Assembly: GCF_001078055.1 (NCBI RefSeq)
Contig: NZ_CP010777.1
Span: 4,369,001 to 4,433,000 of the forward strand
Direction: 5' to 3'
DNA length: 64,000 nt
Source: Rufibacter radiotolerans
GTDB lineage: Bacteria > Bacteroidota > Bacteroidia > Cytophagales > Hymenobacteraceae
The notes under the pieces are model-generated. The model was not told the origin of the DNA. It made no database searches and was given only the letters and a program-made list of their open reading frames with translations. Of the stretch, positions 39,382 to 48,500 are shown one piece after another. Numbering within the stretch: the stretch's first letter is position 1; each line of letters begins with the position of its first letter. A program made the translations under genes and the position numbers.

Positions 39382-42321
39382 CTAGCTCAACAAGCTCTCA
39401 ATATCTTCCTTGGTCAACCGTTTAATGACGGCTTCATCAGTAGAAATAAGGTCTGAGACCATTTGCAGTTTCTTGTCCTGCAGGGCCAGGATCTTCTCTT
39501 CCACGCTGTTCTTGGTGATGAATTTGTAGGTGAAGACGGTATTCTGCTGGCCAATGCGGTGGGCACGGTCAATGGCCTGGGCCTCTACGGCGGGGTTCCA
39601 CCAGGGGTCCAGAATGAACACGTAGTCGGCGGCAGTGAGATTAAGGCCTACGCCCCCCGCTTTTAAAGAGATAAGGAAGACGGGGAGTTTAGGGTCGTTC
39701 TGGAAGTTGTTGACCTGGGCCTGGCGGTCTTTGGTGGAGCCGTCCAGGTAGGCGTATTTGATCTTGCGCTCGTCCAGGGCGGCGCGCACAATGTCCAGGT
39801 GCTTTACAAATTGGCTGAAAATAAGCACTTTGTGGCCTTCGCTCACCACGTTGCGGGTAAGGCGCATCACCTCGCCCAGCTTGCCAGATTCTGCCTCTGA
39901 GGCCGGGTCTGCCATGCGTGGGTGGTTGGCTATCTGGCGCAGCTTCATCAAGCCCTGTAAGAGCATGAACTGCGACTTGGCCGCGCCCTGCTCCTCTATG
40001 TTCTTGAGGATCTTGTTGCGGTAGTAAGACTTGGTTTCCTCGTAGGCGTGCTCCTGCTCCTCGGTCATCTTGCAGTACGTGACGTGCTCAATCTTTTCGG
40101 GCAGTTCTTTGGCTACTTGGCTTTTGTGGCGGCGCAGGATAAAGGGCTTGATGAGCGCGTGCAGGCGGTGCGTCTTCTGCTCGTCTTTCAGCTTCTCAAT
40201 GGGGCGCAGGAACTCCTTCTTAAAGAAGTTCTGGGTGCCCAAGAGGCCCGGGTTAATGAACGACATCTGGCTCCAGAGATCCAGCGTGCTGTTCTCTACG
40301 GGCGTACCGGTCAAGATCAAGCGGTGCTTGGACTTGAGCTCGCGTATGCTGATGGAGGTATTGGAATTGGGGTTCTTGATGGCCTGGCTCTCGTCCAGAA
40401 TCACGTAGTCAAAGATGTATTTCTTCAGGATCTCATGATCCAGACGTACAATGCCGTAAGACGTGAGAATAAGGTCATAGTGCTTGAACTGTGATACGTT
40501 CTTATTTCGGTACGTGCCGGTATAAGTGAGAATGCGCAGCTGGGGCGTGAATTTCTGAGCCTCGGCTAACCAGTTGTAAATCAAAGAGGTAGGCATGACC
40601 AGCAAAGACGCGCTTTGGGCGCCGTTCTCTTTACGGTGCTGCAGCATGGCCAATGTCTGCACGGTTTTGCCCAGACCCATGTCATCTGCCAGGCAACCCC
40701 CGAAGTGGTATTCCTGCACAAAATGCAGCCAGTTATAGCCCGCTTTCTGGTACGGCCTGAGCTCGCCTTTAAAGCCGGCCGGCAAAGGCTTGTCTTCCAC
40801 AGACTCAAACTCGCGCAGCTTCTCCAGTTTGCGGCTCATGGTCACATGGGCCAGGTTGCCGTTCTGCAGGTCGCTTACCAGGGAGAGGTGGTGCTTGCGC
40901 AGCTTCATCTCGTCTTCGCCCTCAGAGAAGGCAAACAATTCCAGGTACTGGGTAAACCACTCCTCCGGAATGATGGCAATCTGACCATTGGGCAGTTTGT
41001 ACTCGCGGCGCTTGGTTAAGATGTGGTTACGCAGCTTGATAAACGGAATCTCATAGGGCCCAAACCGAACCGTGCCGTAGATGTCAAACCAGTCATTGGA
41101 CTCGTTGATGCCTACGTTCACGCTGGTCTCGCCAATAAAGTAATTCTTCTCAGACTGGCTTTGCTTAAGCGTAAAGCCCAGTTCTTCCAGGGCCTTGGCA
41201 TAGGTGTTAAGCCACCCGAAGGCCTTGGGTTTTTCCATGACAGCCTTGCCGTTCCTGATCTCCAGGCCGCGGCTGGACAGTTCGCGTAGAAAGGCTATCT
41301 CCTTCTCCTGGTCGCGGTGCAGCCTATGGAAAATGTAGGAATCCTCGGTCTTCTCCACGTTCACGCTAATATTCCGGGTTTCCTGCGTGCCCACCTGGTA
41401 GGTGCCGTACTGGAAACTCAACTGGAAGACAATCTTGTCGCCGTCTGAGAGCTGATGGGTGGGTTCTTCCTCCTCGTCTGAGCCGGCGGCGGCAAACAGG
41501 GCCGGGGCTGGTTCGCCCACGGTCAATTCAGAGAACTGCAGTTGCGGCTGTGGCACGTAGCGCTCAGACTTAATGTCAAAGCCTTTGGCGTAGACGTCAA
41601 ACTGCTCTACCAGCGGGGCCACAAACTTGCGGTAATAGCTTTCCTCCACGTTGCGGGGCACCACAATGAATTTTTTGTTGAGGAAAGGCAGCAGTTTCTT
41701 GCCATCTACCTGTTTCTCAAAGCTATACATTACGTCATTGAGCAGCAGCCAGGCAGGTTCTTTGCAGACAAGCACGGCGTCCTGGTACTGGAACTCCAAG
41801 CGCTCACCCTTGTATTTTATGGTAGGGAAATAATGGGTGTTTTCCTCGTTTCTCCGGAAATGGAACAGCACGGTGGCTTTCTCGGGGGCCATCTGCACGC
41901 GTTTCCAGGTAGGCTCACCGTCTTTGCCCATGATAAAGACCATCTTCTCCTGGAGCAGGTCCAGAATTTTGGACATGCGGCTCTGCACGTAGTGGTCTAT
42001 GTTTTCCTGCAGTTGCTTATCGCCTTTGGCGGGGTCATAGGTCTTCAGGAAGAAATCTGCCAGGGTGGTTTTCTTGACGGCAAAGCGCTTGAAAACCACA
42101 TCCTGCTGGATCTGGTCTATGAGCTCAATTAGTTTGAAGTCTGTCTTGTCAAGACGGGCGGCAAACTCATCTGCGTTCTTGCTGGAGATGTTCTGGTGCT
42201 GGAGCGTGAGTTGCTTCTTGGAGTTGACCTGCACCACAAAAGACTCAAACAAATAGCCCAGGTATTCATGCTCAAAAAGAGAATAAATAACTTGAAAAGG
42301 CTGTGTAGTGAATACTTTCAT
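39382..42321 (-). CDS. SNF2-family DEAD/DEAH-box helicase-like ATPase
   Basis: A 979-residue Swi2/Snf2 ATPase. The N-terminal 520 residues hold a SWIM-less accessory region with no recognised domain. The ATPase core follows: Walker A in DDMGLGKTVQT (about residue 550), Walker B as DESQ (about 642), LTGTPVEN, then the C-lobe with KVLIFSQFVKHLD, GGVGLNLTAADYVF and the arginine-finger motif QAIDRAHRIGQ (about 917). Bacterial members move along double-stranded DNA to remodel bound proteins such as RNA polymerase. Nuclease or defence partners are absent nearby, so a housekeeping transcription or repair role is more likely than anti-phage function. Confidence 0.9.
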   Translation of the reverse strand: MKVFTTQPFQVIYSLFEHEYLGYLFESFVVQVNSKKQLTLQHQNISSKNADEFAARLDKTDFKLIELIDQIQQDVVFKRFAVKKTTLADFFLKTYDPAKGDKQLQENIDHYVQSRMSKILDLLQEKMVFIMGKDGEPTWKRVQMAPEKATVLFHFRRNEENTHYFPTIKYKGERLEFQYQDAVLVCKEPAWLLLNDVMYSFEKQVDGKKLLPFLNKKFIVVPRNVEESYYRKFVAPLVEQFDVYAKGFDIKSERYVPQPQLQFSELTVGEPAPALFAAAGSDEEEEPTHQLSDGDKIVFQLSFQYGTYQVGTQETRNISVNVEKTEDSYIFHRLHRDQEKEIAFLRELSSRGLEIRNGKAVMEKPKAFGWLNTYAKALEELGFTLKQSQSEKNYFIGETSVNVGINESNDWFDIYGTVRFGPYEIPFIKLRNHILTKRREYKLPNGQIAIIPEEWFTQYLELFAFSEGEDEMKLRKHHLSLVSDLQNGNLAHVTMSRKLEKLREFESVEDKPLPAGFKGELRPYQKAGYNWLHFVQEYHFGGCLADDMGLGKTVQTLAMLQHRKENGAQSASLLVMPTSLIYNWLAEAQKFTPQLRILTYTGTYRNKNVSQFKHYDLILTSYGIVRLDHEILKKYIFDYVILDESQAIKNPNSNTSISIRELKSKHRLILTGTPVENSTLDLWSQMSFINPGLLGTQNFFKKEFLRPIEKLKDEQKTHRLHALIKPFILRRHKSQVAKELPEKIEHVTYCKMTEEQEHAYEETKSYYRNKILKNIEEQGAAKSQFMLLQGLMKLRQIANHPRMADPASEAESGKLGEVMRLTRNVVSEGHKVLIFSQFVKHLDIVRAALDERKIKYAYLDGSTKDRQAQVNNFQNDPKLPVFLISLKAGGVGLNLTAADYVFILDPWWNPAVEAQAIDRAHRIGQQNTVFTYKFITKNSVEEKILALQDKKLQMVSDLISTDEAVIKRLTKEDIESLLS

Positions 42322-42435
42322 GGCTGAAGCTTTCTATCCCAACTTTGAAAGTACAACAAAAAGTTTTTTCTACCCAGGGAAAGACAGAAAATTTAGCAGA
42401 CTCTAATTTCCTTGGCACCGACCCGTCTGGTTTCC

Positions 42436-42466
42436 ACCTGTTTTCAGAAAAACGGGCTATAAACGA
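42436..42466. repeat. GTTTT palindrome, degenerate copy
   Basis: CCTGTTTTCAGAAAAACGGG with only the inner stem kept and a weak outer right arm, upstream of the helicase gene. Confidence 0.45.
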
Positions 42467-42559
42467 TAATATATAAATTCTGAAATATTTGATAAGGGAA
42501 AGGAGGAGTGCTTGGCGGGTGATTAGACGTGCGGGCAAAGGCTCCGCTTGGGAAGCCGC

Positions 42560-42598
42560 CTGTTTTAAGGCTGTTTTCCAGAAAACAAGCCCAAAATG
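42560..42598. repeat. GTTTT palindrome copy 13
   Basis: CTGTTTTAAGGCTGTTTTCC and GAAAACAAGCCCAAAATGG; ends 1 nt beyond the permease stop codon. Confidence 0.8.
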
Positions 42599-42599
42599 G

Positions 42600-43823
42600 C
42601 TATAGGTTCTCCCTAATGGAAAGGGCAGCTGCCCGCTGCGCCGGCTTGATGGAAACCAGGAAAGTAATGAAGATGATGGCCGCGGCCGTGAACGCGAAAT
42701 CCAGGGGGCGCATTAAAACCGGGTACGCCTCTACTACTGACGTGCTCATGCCCATAGACACCCAGCCGTAGGTCTGCTGCAGCCAGCAGATCAATCCGCC
42801 GGTAACCAGGCCCACCACCGCACCGGTGAACGCCACAATGGCGCCTTCCAGCAAGAAAACCTTTCTAATGGTGCCCGGGTCGGCGCCCAGAGAAGCCAGA
42901 ATGGCAATGTCTTTCTGCTTGTCCAGCACCAGCATGGAAAGGGAGAAGAAGATGTTGATAGAGGCGATGAGCAGCACAAAGGTGAAGGTCACAAACACGA
43001 ACAGCTTCTCTACCTTCACGGCCCTGAGCAGGCTCACGTGCTGTTCCTCGCTGTTCTGCACGTTAAAGCCCGGGCCCAGCTGCTCCTGCAGGGCGGCCTT
43101 CACGTTGTCAATGTCTTTGGGGTCTTCGGTTTTCACTTCCAGGGCCGTGCGTTTATTGCCGTAGCTTAGCAGCTCCTGCGCGAAGGTCAAGGGCACAAAC
43201 ACGTACTGGTCATCATACTGCCGCTCAATGGCAAACACGCCCCCCGCCTGTATACCCTCCTGCCGGAAGGCGTTCTCTGGGTTGATGACCGTTTTCTTGC
43301 CGGCCTTGGGGTACAGGAACTGCAGCGGTGAGAAGGGGTTCTCCGTCCGGATGGACAATTGGTACTGCACGCCCCGGCCAATAAGCGCGTATTGCGTTTT
43401 GCCTTTCTTGAGCCGGTAACTGCCCTCTACAATAGCGGAGTCAATCTGGTTCTGCAGGAAGAAGTTGTCACTCACCCCTTTCACCTTCACCACCATCTGG
43501 CGGTCATTGTAGCGGAGCAGGGCGTTGTCTTCAATCACCTCGGTGAGAAGGGCCACGCCCGGAGTTTTGCGTATGCGCTCCAGAAACTGGGCATTGGTCT
43601 CAAAGGACTTGCCTTCTATGGAAGTGATCTTTATTTCGGGGTCAAACTTGCCGTACAGCGACCTGATCAGATCCTCCAGCCCGTTGAACACCGACAGCAC
43701 CACAATCAAGGCCATGGACCCCACGCCCACGCCAATCATGGCAATAATGGAGATGATGTTGATGATGTTGCGCTTCTTCTTGGAGAAGAAGTACCGCCGG
43801 GCGATAAAAAGGGCAACGTTCAT
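42600..43823 (-). CDS. FtsX/LolC-E-type ABC transporter permease
   Basis: A 407-residue permease with four membrane helices (near residues 20-45, 275-300, 325-350 and 372-395) and a large periplasmic domain between the first and second, the MacB/LolC-E architecture. The start RRYFFSKKKRNIINIISIIA and the block LDKQKDIAILASLGADPGTIRKVF are typical of LolC/E-like proteins, which extract lipoproteins from the inner membrane with an ATPase (LolD) encoded elsewhere. It follows rbfA and a methyltransferase on the same strand. A LolC/E-like gene next to rbfA is a recurrent Bacteroidota arrangement. Substrate not proven. Confidence 0.88.
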   Translation of the reverse strand: MNVALFIARRYFFSKKKRNIINIISIIAMIGVGVGSMALIVVLSVFNGLEDLIRSLYGKFDPEIKITSIEGKSFETNAQFLERIRKTPGVALLTEVIEDNALLRYNDRQMVVKVKGVSDNFFLQNQIDSAIVEGSYRLKKGKTQYALIGRGVQYQLSIRTENPFSPLQFLYPKAGKKTVINPENAFRQEGIQAGGVFAIERQYDDQYVFVPLTFAQELLSYGNKRTALEVKTEDPKDIDNVKAALQEQLGPGFNVQNSEEQHVSLLRAVKVEKLFVFVTFTFVLLIASINIFFSLSMLVLDKQKDIAILASLGADPGTIRKVFLLEGAIVAFTGAVVGLVTGGLICWLQQTYGWVSMGMSTSVVEAYPVLMRPLDFAFTAAAIIFITFLVSIKPAQRAAALSIRENL

Positions 43824-44026
43824 CTTTGGGTGAGGGAGGTAGTGGTTAAATGATTGCGTGAATGGCTTCTCGTGCTATTCAGGTCGGTTTACTGTTCTGC
43901 GGGCAAAGGGTTTTATTTCTTTCTAGTTCCTATGGCGTTTTTGGTAGCATACCTTAACGCGTGTTTGGGGAAAAAGCCGCTAAGTGGTATCCTGCTTTTA
44001 AAGAATGAGCCTTCCCCATTCTCTCC

Positions 44027-44069
44027 ATCATTCAATCACTCAACCACTCAGCCACTCCTTCACTCATTA
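44027..44069. repeat. Imperfect CACTCA tandem tract
   Basis: A pyrimidine-rich stretch with CACTCA-like units about every nine bases (ATCACTCAA, CCACTCAGC, CACTCCTTC, ACTCATT), just before the methyltransferase stop codon in a short gap without genes. Confidence 0.6.
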
Positions 44070-44072
44070 AAC

Positions 44073-44885
44073 CTACTTCCAGGCCTTTACAATGAGGCCG
44101 GTGCCGGTGGGGTGGTTGCCGTTGGTGTCCAACCAGTTAAGCAGTAGGCAGAACGGGTACACCAGCAGGTAGTAGAACGGCAGGATGATGAAGAACAGCT
44201 TGGAGGCCCCCAGCATTAAGATAGGGTACTTCATGCTCAGGCGCCAGGAGATCTTACCAGGCGTTCCGTAGGAATAATGGGCCTGGGTGCGGCTGAAACC
44301 GGCGCTCTTCAGTTTGTCCTGTATTTCCTGGATGTTGTAACCGTCGCGTACGTGTTCTTCAATGAAAGAGCTTTCCTCGCCGCCGTGCACGTCTGAGCCG
44401 CCTTGGTCTGAGGGCGTGGAGATCAAGACCATGCCGCCGGGCTTCATGGAGGCATAGAAGTTCTTGAACACCTCCACGTCTTCCAGAATGTGCTCCATCA
44501 CGTCTACAGAAAGCACCAGGTCAAAGGTCTCCTGCGGCTCGCGGTACGTCACCAGATCCTCCTTGCGGAAGTTCACGTTGTTGCGGCCTATCTTCTGGAA
44601 GAAGTTGTGGCAATCCGCGATCTGCTCGTCCTTCACGTCTACGGCCAGAATGCGCCATTTGTCGCTCATGCCGGAGAGGTAGTAGCTGTACTGGCCAAAG
44701 CCCGAGCCGGCATCCAGAATACGGATGGGTTGCTGGCGCTTGCCCTTGGCCCAGGCCCGCAGTTCTTTATGGATGTGCCACGTGCGCAGCAGCAAAAGGT
44801 CTAACAGGTTGTAAAACAGCTTGCGCAGGAAAGGGGTTTTGTTGAACGCCTCGCCCAGAACGCGTTTAATAGGATCGTACTGCAT
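44073..44885 (-). CDS. Class I SAM-dependent methyltransferase with C-terminal membrane segment
   Basis: A 270-residue protein. The SAM motif ILDAGSGFGQYSYYL (about residues 56-70), the acidic loop VDVKDEQ and the post-motif LVLSVDVMEHILEDVE define a Rossmann methyltransferase of the methyltransf_11/23 type. Residues 215-248 are strongly hydrophobic (LFFIILPFYYLLVYPFCLLL), suggesting a membrane hairpin and a lipid or membrane-bound substrate. It sits between rbfA (36-bp gap) and the LolC/E-like permease on the same strand. The substrate is unknown; quinone or lipid methylation are possibilities only. Confidence 0.82.
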   Translation of the reverse strand: MQYDPIKRVLGEAFNKTPFLRKLFYNLLDLLLLRTWHIHKELRAWAKGKRQQPIRILDAGSGFGQYSYYLSGMSDKWRILAVDVKDEQIADCHNFFQKIGRNNVNFRKEDLVTYREPQETFDLVLSVDVMEHILEDVEVFKNFYASMKPGGMVLISTPSDQGGSDVHGGEESSFIEEHVRDGYNIQEIQDKLKSAGFSRTQAHYSYGTPGKISWRLSMKYPILMLGASKLFFIILPFYYLLVYPFCLLLNWLDTNGNHPTGTGLIVKAWK

Positions 44886-44921
44886 GGGTGGGTTTAGTAG
44901 CTGGCTATGAGAAAGGCAGAA

Positions 44922-45392
44922 TTAGCGGCCTTCGGTGTCTTCTTCGTGGTCGTCAATGTCTTCGTCATAGAAGTCATCTTCCTCCTCGCCGGTCTCGTCC
45001 TCAGGGTTGGTGAAGGGATTGGTAGGATCTTCCTTAGACTCAGAGGGGATATCCAGCGTAGCCAGGATTTTGTCCATTTTGGCGGCGTACTCGGCGGTGT
45101 CGTCCAGGTAGAAGATCAGCTCGGGGATTACACGCACCTGGTTCTTGATGCGCTTGGCCAGCTCGTGCCGAATGGTCTTGGTGTGTACCTGAATCTCCTT
45201 GAGCATTTCGCGGCCATTGGGGTTGAGCAACAGGCTCAAATGCGCTTTGGCCACGCCCAGGTCCGGGGACACTTGTACCCCACTTACAGATATATAGGCG
45301 CCATGAAACAGATGGGAAACATCGCGCTGAAAAATATCAGCGAGCTCTTTCTGGATCAGACGGGCGAATTTTTGTTGGCGTTTACTTTCCAT
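44922..45392 (-). CDS. rbfA: 30S ribosome-binding factor RbfA
   Basis: A 156-residue protein. The RbfA KH-like domain begins SKRQQKFARLIQKELADIFQ and includes ISVSGVQVSPDLGVAKAHLSL and RIKNQVRVIPELIFYLDD, where the last block is the family signature. RbfA helps mature the 5' end of 16S rRNA and is important in cold adaptation. After residue 117 the protein ends in a low-complexity acidic tail dominated by Glu and Asp, longer than in E. coli RbfA and probably disordered. The first gene of a set with the methyltransferase and permease. Confidence 0.93.
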   Translation of the reverse strand: MESKRQQKFARLIQKELADIFQRDVSHLFHGAYISVSGVQVSPDLGVAKAHLSLLLNPNGREMLKEIQVHTKTIRHELAKRIKNQVRVIPELIFYLDDTAEYAAKMDKILATLDIPSESKEDPTNPFTNPEDETGEEEDDFYDEDIDDHEEDTEGR

Positions 45393-45488
45393 GATTCAGC
45401 AAATATCGCATTAATTTCACATTTTTACCCCACAAACCGCTGCCCTCTTTGACACAAGGTCCTGGGGGCGGCTCAGCCGCACATACGT

Positions 45489-46898
45489 TTGATACGATTC
45501 TTCCGCAGTTTGTTTCCGTCTAGATGGGTGGTGTTGGGACTGCTGTTTCTTCTTATCCGGCTTCCGCTTATCTTTCTGGAGCTTCCTATGACGCTTTCTG
45601 AGCTGCACCACCTGCTGCTGGGCGAGCGCCTGCACGACGGTTTTATGCTCTACCAGGACGTGTATGACACCACCGCCCCGCTGTCTGCGGGAATCTACTG
45701 GCTACTGGAGACCCTGTCGCCGCGGCCTTTTCTGCTGCACCGGTTGTTGGCCACTTTCCTTATTGGCTACCAGGCCTTCCTGCTGAATTATATTTTCAAC
45801 CGCAACCAGGTGCACCCCTACCGGTCTTACGTTCCGGCGCTTCTGTACATGCTCTTTGGCAGTATCTTCTTTGAGCTAGACGTGCTCTCTCCGTTGCTGC
45901 TGGGCCATACGTTTGTGCTGCTCGCCGTGTACAGCCTCACGGCCATCTCCAAGGAGGCCTCTAACGGCGGTCGCCTGTTTAAGGCCGGTTTCATGCTGGG
46001 GCTGGCGGCCTTGTGTTACCTGCCGCTTATGTGGTTTCTGGTGCTGGGCTTCTTCGCCATTATCTACTTTGCGTCGGTGGCGTTCAGAAGTACCCTGCTC
46101 ATGCTCACGGGCTTTGCTTTCCCCTTTAGCGTGGTCATCACCTTCTTCCTGTACCAGAATGCCTTGATACCTTTTCTGGAGGAAGGACTGGCGTGGTCGT
46201 GGCAGTTTGGCTTTGCGTTTGGCTTGCCCATGAAACAGGTGCTCACCATTGCGGCCCTGCCCCTGGCCTTTCTGGCGCTGTCTCTCCTTAGCTTGCCCCT
46301 GATCACCTTAGGCCCCAACTACCAGGCCCGTTTCCTGCAGTTTATGCTCATCTGGACCATTGTGGTGATTCCGGTGCTCATCAGTGGACATGACGGGTCG
46401 GCCAAAGGCCTGATTGTGGTGCTGCCGTTGATCTCGTACTTCGGCATTTTCCTGTTCTCCTGGTGGGGTAAGCGTATCTGGATAGCCGAAATTCTCTTTC
46501 TGGTGATTGTGGCCGCCGTGGTGGTGATCAGGTATAACCCCTTCGGGATGGTGTACCTGCCCCTGGGCATTGACCCCGAGCTGGTGCAGGTGCGCGAAGC
46601 CCCCCGCTACCGGCAGGTGCAAGGCCAACGGCTGCTGGTGCTGGGCCCCGACCTCAACTATTACCAACACAACCGCCTGGGCTCACCTTACCTACGCTGG
46701 GACCTGGCGCAGCCCTATTTTGGCCAGTTAGATAATTACCAGTCACTGTTCACCATTCTCCAAGACCTTCGGCAAAGCCCCCCAGACTATATTGTGGACC
46801 AGAAGAACCTCATGCCTGAGCTGCAATACAAGCTACCGGTGGTGTTCCAGCGGTACGAACGGGTAGAGAACGGGCCTTTCTATAAGCGGGTCAGGTAG
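45489..46898 (+). CDS. Multi-spanning membrane protein, GT-C-like
   Basis: A 469-residue protein with about ten hydrophobic helices and a short soluble C-terminus (PDYIVDQKNLMPELQYKL). The N-terminal part (LELPMTLSELHHLLLGERLHDG, then YQDVYDTTAPLSAGIYWLLE) has the first-loop pattern of GT-C-type glycosyltransferases, where acidic residues after helix 1 are catalytic, but family membership is uncertain. The open frame starts at TTG (45489); the first in-frame ATG would remove the first helix, so a non-ATG start is likely. It is convergent with rpiB and diverges from rbfA with under 100 bp between them. Confidence 0.68.
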   Translation: MIRFFRSLFPSRWVVLGLLFLLIRLPLIFLELPMTLSELHHLLLGERLHDGFMLYQDVYDTTAPLSAGIYWLLETLSPRPFLLHRLLATFLIGYQAFLLNYIFNRNQVHPYRSYVPALLYMLFGSIFFELDVLSPLLLGHTFVLLAVYSLTAISKEASNGGRLFKAGFMLGLAALCYLPLMWFLVLGFFAIIYFASVAFRSTLLMLTGFAFPFSVVITFFLYQNALIPFLEEGLAWSWQFGFAFGLPMKQVLTIAALPLAFLALSLLSLPLITLGPNYQARFLQFMLIWTIVVIPVLISGHDGSAKGLIVVLPLISYFGIFLFSWWGKRIWIAEILFLVIVAAVVVIRYNPFGMVYLPLGIDPELVQVREAPRYRQVQGQRLLVLGPDLNYYQHNRLGSPYLRWDLAQPYFGQLDNYQSLFTILQDLRQSPPDYIVDQKNLMPELQYKLPVVFQRYERVENGPFYKRVR

Positions 46899-46908
46899 AA
46901 GGCTTTGG

Positions 46909-46949
46909 CTGTTTTAAGGCCGTTTTACTGAAAGCAGGCTTAAAACAGC
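46909..46949. repeat. GTTTT palindrome copy 14
   Basis: GGCTGTTTTAAGGCCGTTTT and AAAGCAGGCTTAAAACAGC, 10 nt after the membrane protein stop. Confidence 0.8.
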
Positions 46950-47002
46950 TTTTGTCTTCATTGCCTTTCGTAACCTCTTCCGTTGTGATATAGGTGAAAA
47001 GA

Positions 47003-47054
47003 CAATTCCCGTTTTGGGCCTGTTTTCTGAATAACAGGCCCAAAACGGGAATTG
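47003..47054. repeat. GTTTT palindrome copy 15 (perfect 22-bp stem)
   Basis: Arms at 47003-47024 and 47033-47054 are exact reverse complements around an 8-nt loop, with core CCCGTTTTGGGCC. It lies 25 nt beyond the rpiB stop and is the longest perfect stem of the set. Confidence 0.9.
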
Positions 47055-47079
47055 CTTTTTATGGCTGACTAGGTTGTTC

Positions 47080-47508
47080 TTAGCAAGTGATCTTGTCTAC
47101 GCGGGTCTGGTGTCTGCCTCCTTCAAAGGGAGTGGTTAGGAAAGCGTCTACCATGTCTTTGGCCACGTCTTCGGTCACAAAGCGGGCCGGAATACAGAGC
47201 ACGTTGGCGTTGTTGTGAGAACGGGCCAACTGGGCCAGTTCTTTATCCCAGCAAAGGGCTGCCCTGATGCCGGCGTGCTTGTTGGCCGTAATGGCTACTC
47301 CGTTGCCGCTGCCGCAGATCAAGATTCCCATTTCATACTCCTTGTTCTCCACGGCCGTGGAAAGCGGATGCACAAAGTCTGGGTAATCTACCGAGGCATC
47401 TGAGAACGGACCGAAGTCTTTCAACTCATGGCCCTTCTTCTCCAGTTCCTGCTTTAGTATTTCTTTGTATTGGAAGCCGGCATGGTCGCCGCCTAGTGCA
47501 ATTTTCAT
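47080..47508 (-). CDS. rpiB: Ribose 5-phosphate isomerase B
   Basis: A 142-residue enzyme that interconverts ribose 5-phosphate and ribulose 5-phosphate in the pentose phosphate pathway. The start MKIALGGDHAGF includes the phosphate/proton-relay His9, and ILICGSGNGVAI carries the catalytic Cys65. LCWDKELAQLARSHNNANVL and ARFVTEDVA are also family blocks. LacA/LacB isomerases are related, but the Cys65 and His9 arrangement fits RpiB. It starts 11 bp after tatC on the same strand, a recurrent Bacteroidota pair, so the two are probably cotranscribed. Confidence 0.93.
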   Translation of the reverse strand: MKIALGGDHAGFQYKEILKQELEKKGHELKDFGPFSDASVDYPDFVHPLSTAVENKEYEMGILICGSGNGVAITANKHAGIRAALCWDKELAQLARSHNNANVLCIPARFVTEDVAKDMVDAFLTTPFEGGRHQTRVDKITC

Positions 47509-47519
47509 GGCGTAATAGG

Positions 47520-48374
47520 TTAAGAGGTCGCTTCTTTGTTTAAACGGGCCAGATCATTTTTACGCACCATCCAGGAGATATGGATACTTACCTCATAGAG
47601 TAACAGCAATGGAATGCCCATGAGCGTCATGCTCAGCACGTCTGGCGGTGACAGGATGGCAGCTACCAGGGCAATCACCACAATGGCGTGCTTGCGGTAA
47701 ATCCGCATTAACTCTGGGCTTACCAGTCCAGCCTTAGACAGGAAGAACACAATCATGGGTAGTTCAAACATAAGGCCGCAGGACAAAACAATAGTGATGA
47801 GGGTAGACACGTACGAAGACAAGTCAAACTCATTCACAATGCTAGGATCTACCTGGTAAGAGGCCAGAAAATTGATAGACAGCGGCGACACAATGAAATA
47901 CCCAAACAGGGACCCTACCAGGAACAGCGCTGACACAAAGAAGACCGCGCCCCTGGAATTTTCCCGTTCATTGGGGTAGAGGCCCGGTTTGATAAAGCTC
48001 CAGATTTCCCAGAAAAGGTACGGGAAGCCCAGCAACAGACCAATAATAAAGGAACTGGTCAAGTGCATGGTGAACTGCGAGGACAGTTCCCGGCTTTGCA
48101 ACGTGAACGGTAGTTCTGTGATACAAAGGCCGGGCGAGTTTAAAGCCGCGCCCACTTCGCACAGTTTCCGGTACGTGAGGAAATCTACCCTTGATGGGCC
48201 CAGAATGATCTCATGGAAGACAATCTCCGGGAAGCTGAAGGCTATACCGGTAAATACCACCACCGCCACCGCCGAACGGATCAAATGCCACCGTAGAACC
48301 TCCAGGTGGTCCAAAAAGGTCATCTCATGTTCTTCTCCACTGTGCGCTGCCACCTCTCCGGAACGTTGTGCCAT
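47520..48374 (-). CDS. tatC: Sec-independent protein translocase TatC
   Basis: A 284-residue membrane protein with six helices. The N-terminal block MTFLDHLEVLRWHLIRSAVA carries the family Glu/Leu/Arg signal-peptide contact, and FPYLFWEIWSFIKPGLYPNERE is the cytoplasmic signature loop. TatC is the receptor of the twin-arginine system that exports folded, often cofactor-bearing proteins. The long periplasmic loop after helix 1 (SPGLCITELPFTLQSRELSS) is typical for Bacteroidota. The partner TatA is not in the window. rpiB follows after 11 bp. Confidence 0.93.
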   Translation of the reverse strand: MAQRSGEVAAHSGEEHEMTFLDHLEVLRWHLIRSAVAVVVFTGIAFSFPEIVFHEIILGPSRVDFLTYRKLCEVGAALNSPGLCITELPFTLQSRELSSQFTMHLTSSFIIGLLLGFPYLFWEIWSFIKPGLYPNERENSRGAVFFVSALFLVGSLFGYFIVSPLSINFLASYQVDPSIVNEFDLSSYVSTLITIVLSCGLMFELPMIVFFLSKAGLVSPELMRIYRKHAIVVIALVAAILSPPDVLSMTLMGIPLLLLYEVSIHISWMVRKNDLARLNKEATS

Positions 48375-48500
48375 GTATCTGGTAAAAATTTTACAAGCTT
48401 GCTAGTCAACTAATAACCCTTCCCGGCATAGACCGGCTTTATGCATCTGCCTGCGCAGGGAAAGGTTTCTATCTAGCTTAGTGTTGCTTGGTCTGGTTAT

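Noticed and set aside
39382..42321. Anti-phage defence system around the SNF2 helicase
   Set aside because: Neighbours are a small unknown gene and a LolC/E-like permease; no nuclease, methyltransferase of R-M type or other defence gene adjoins it.
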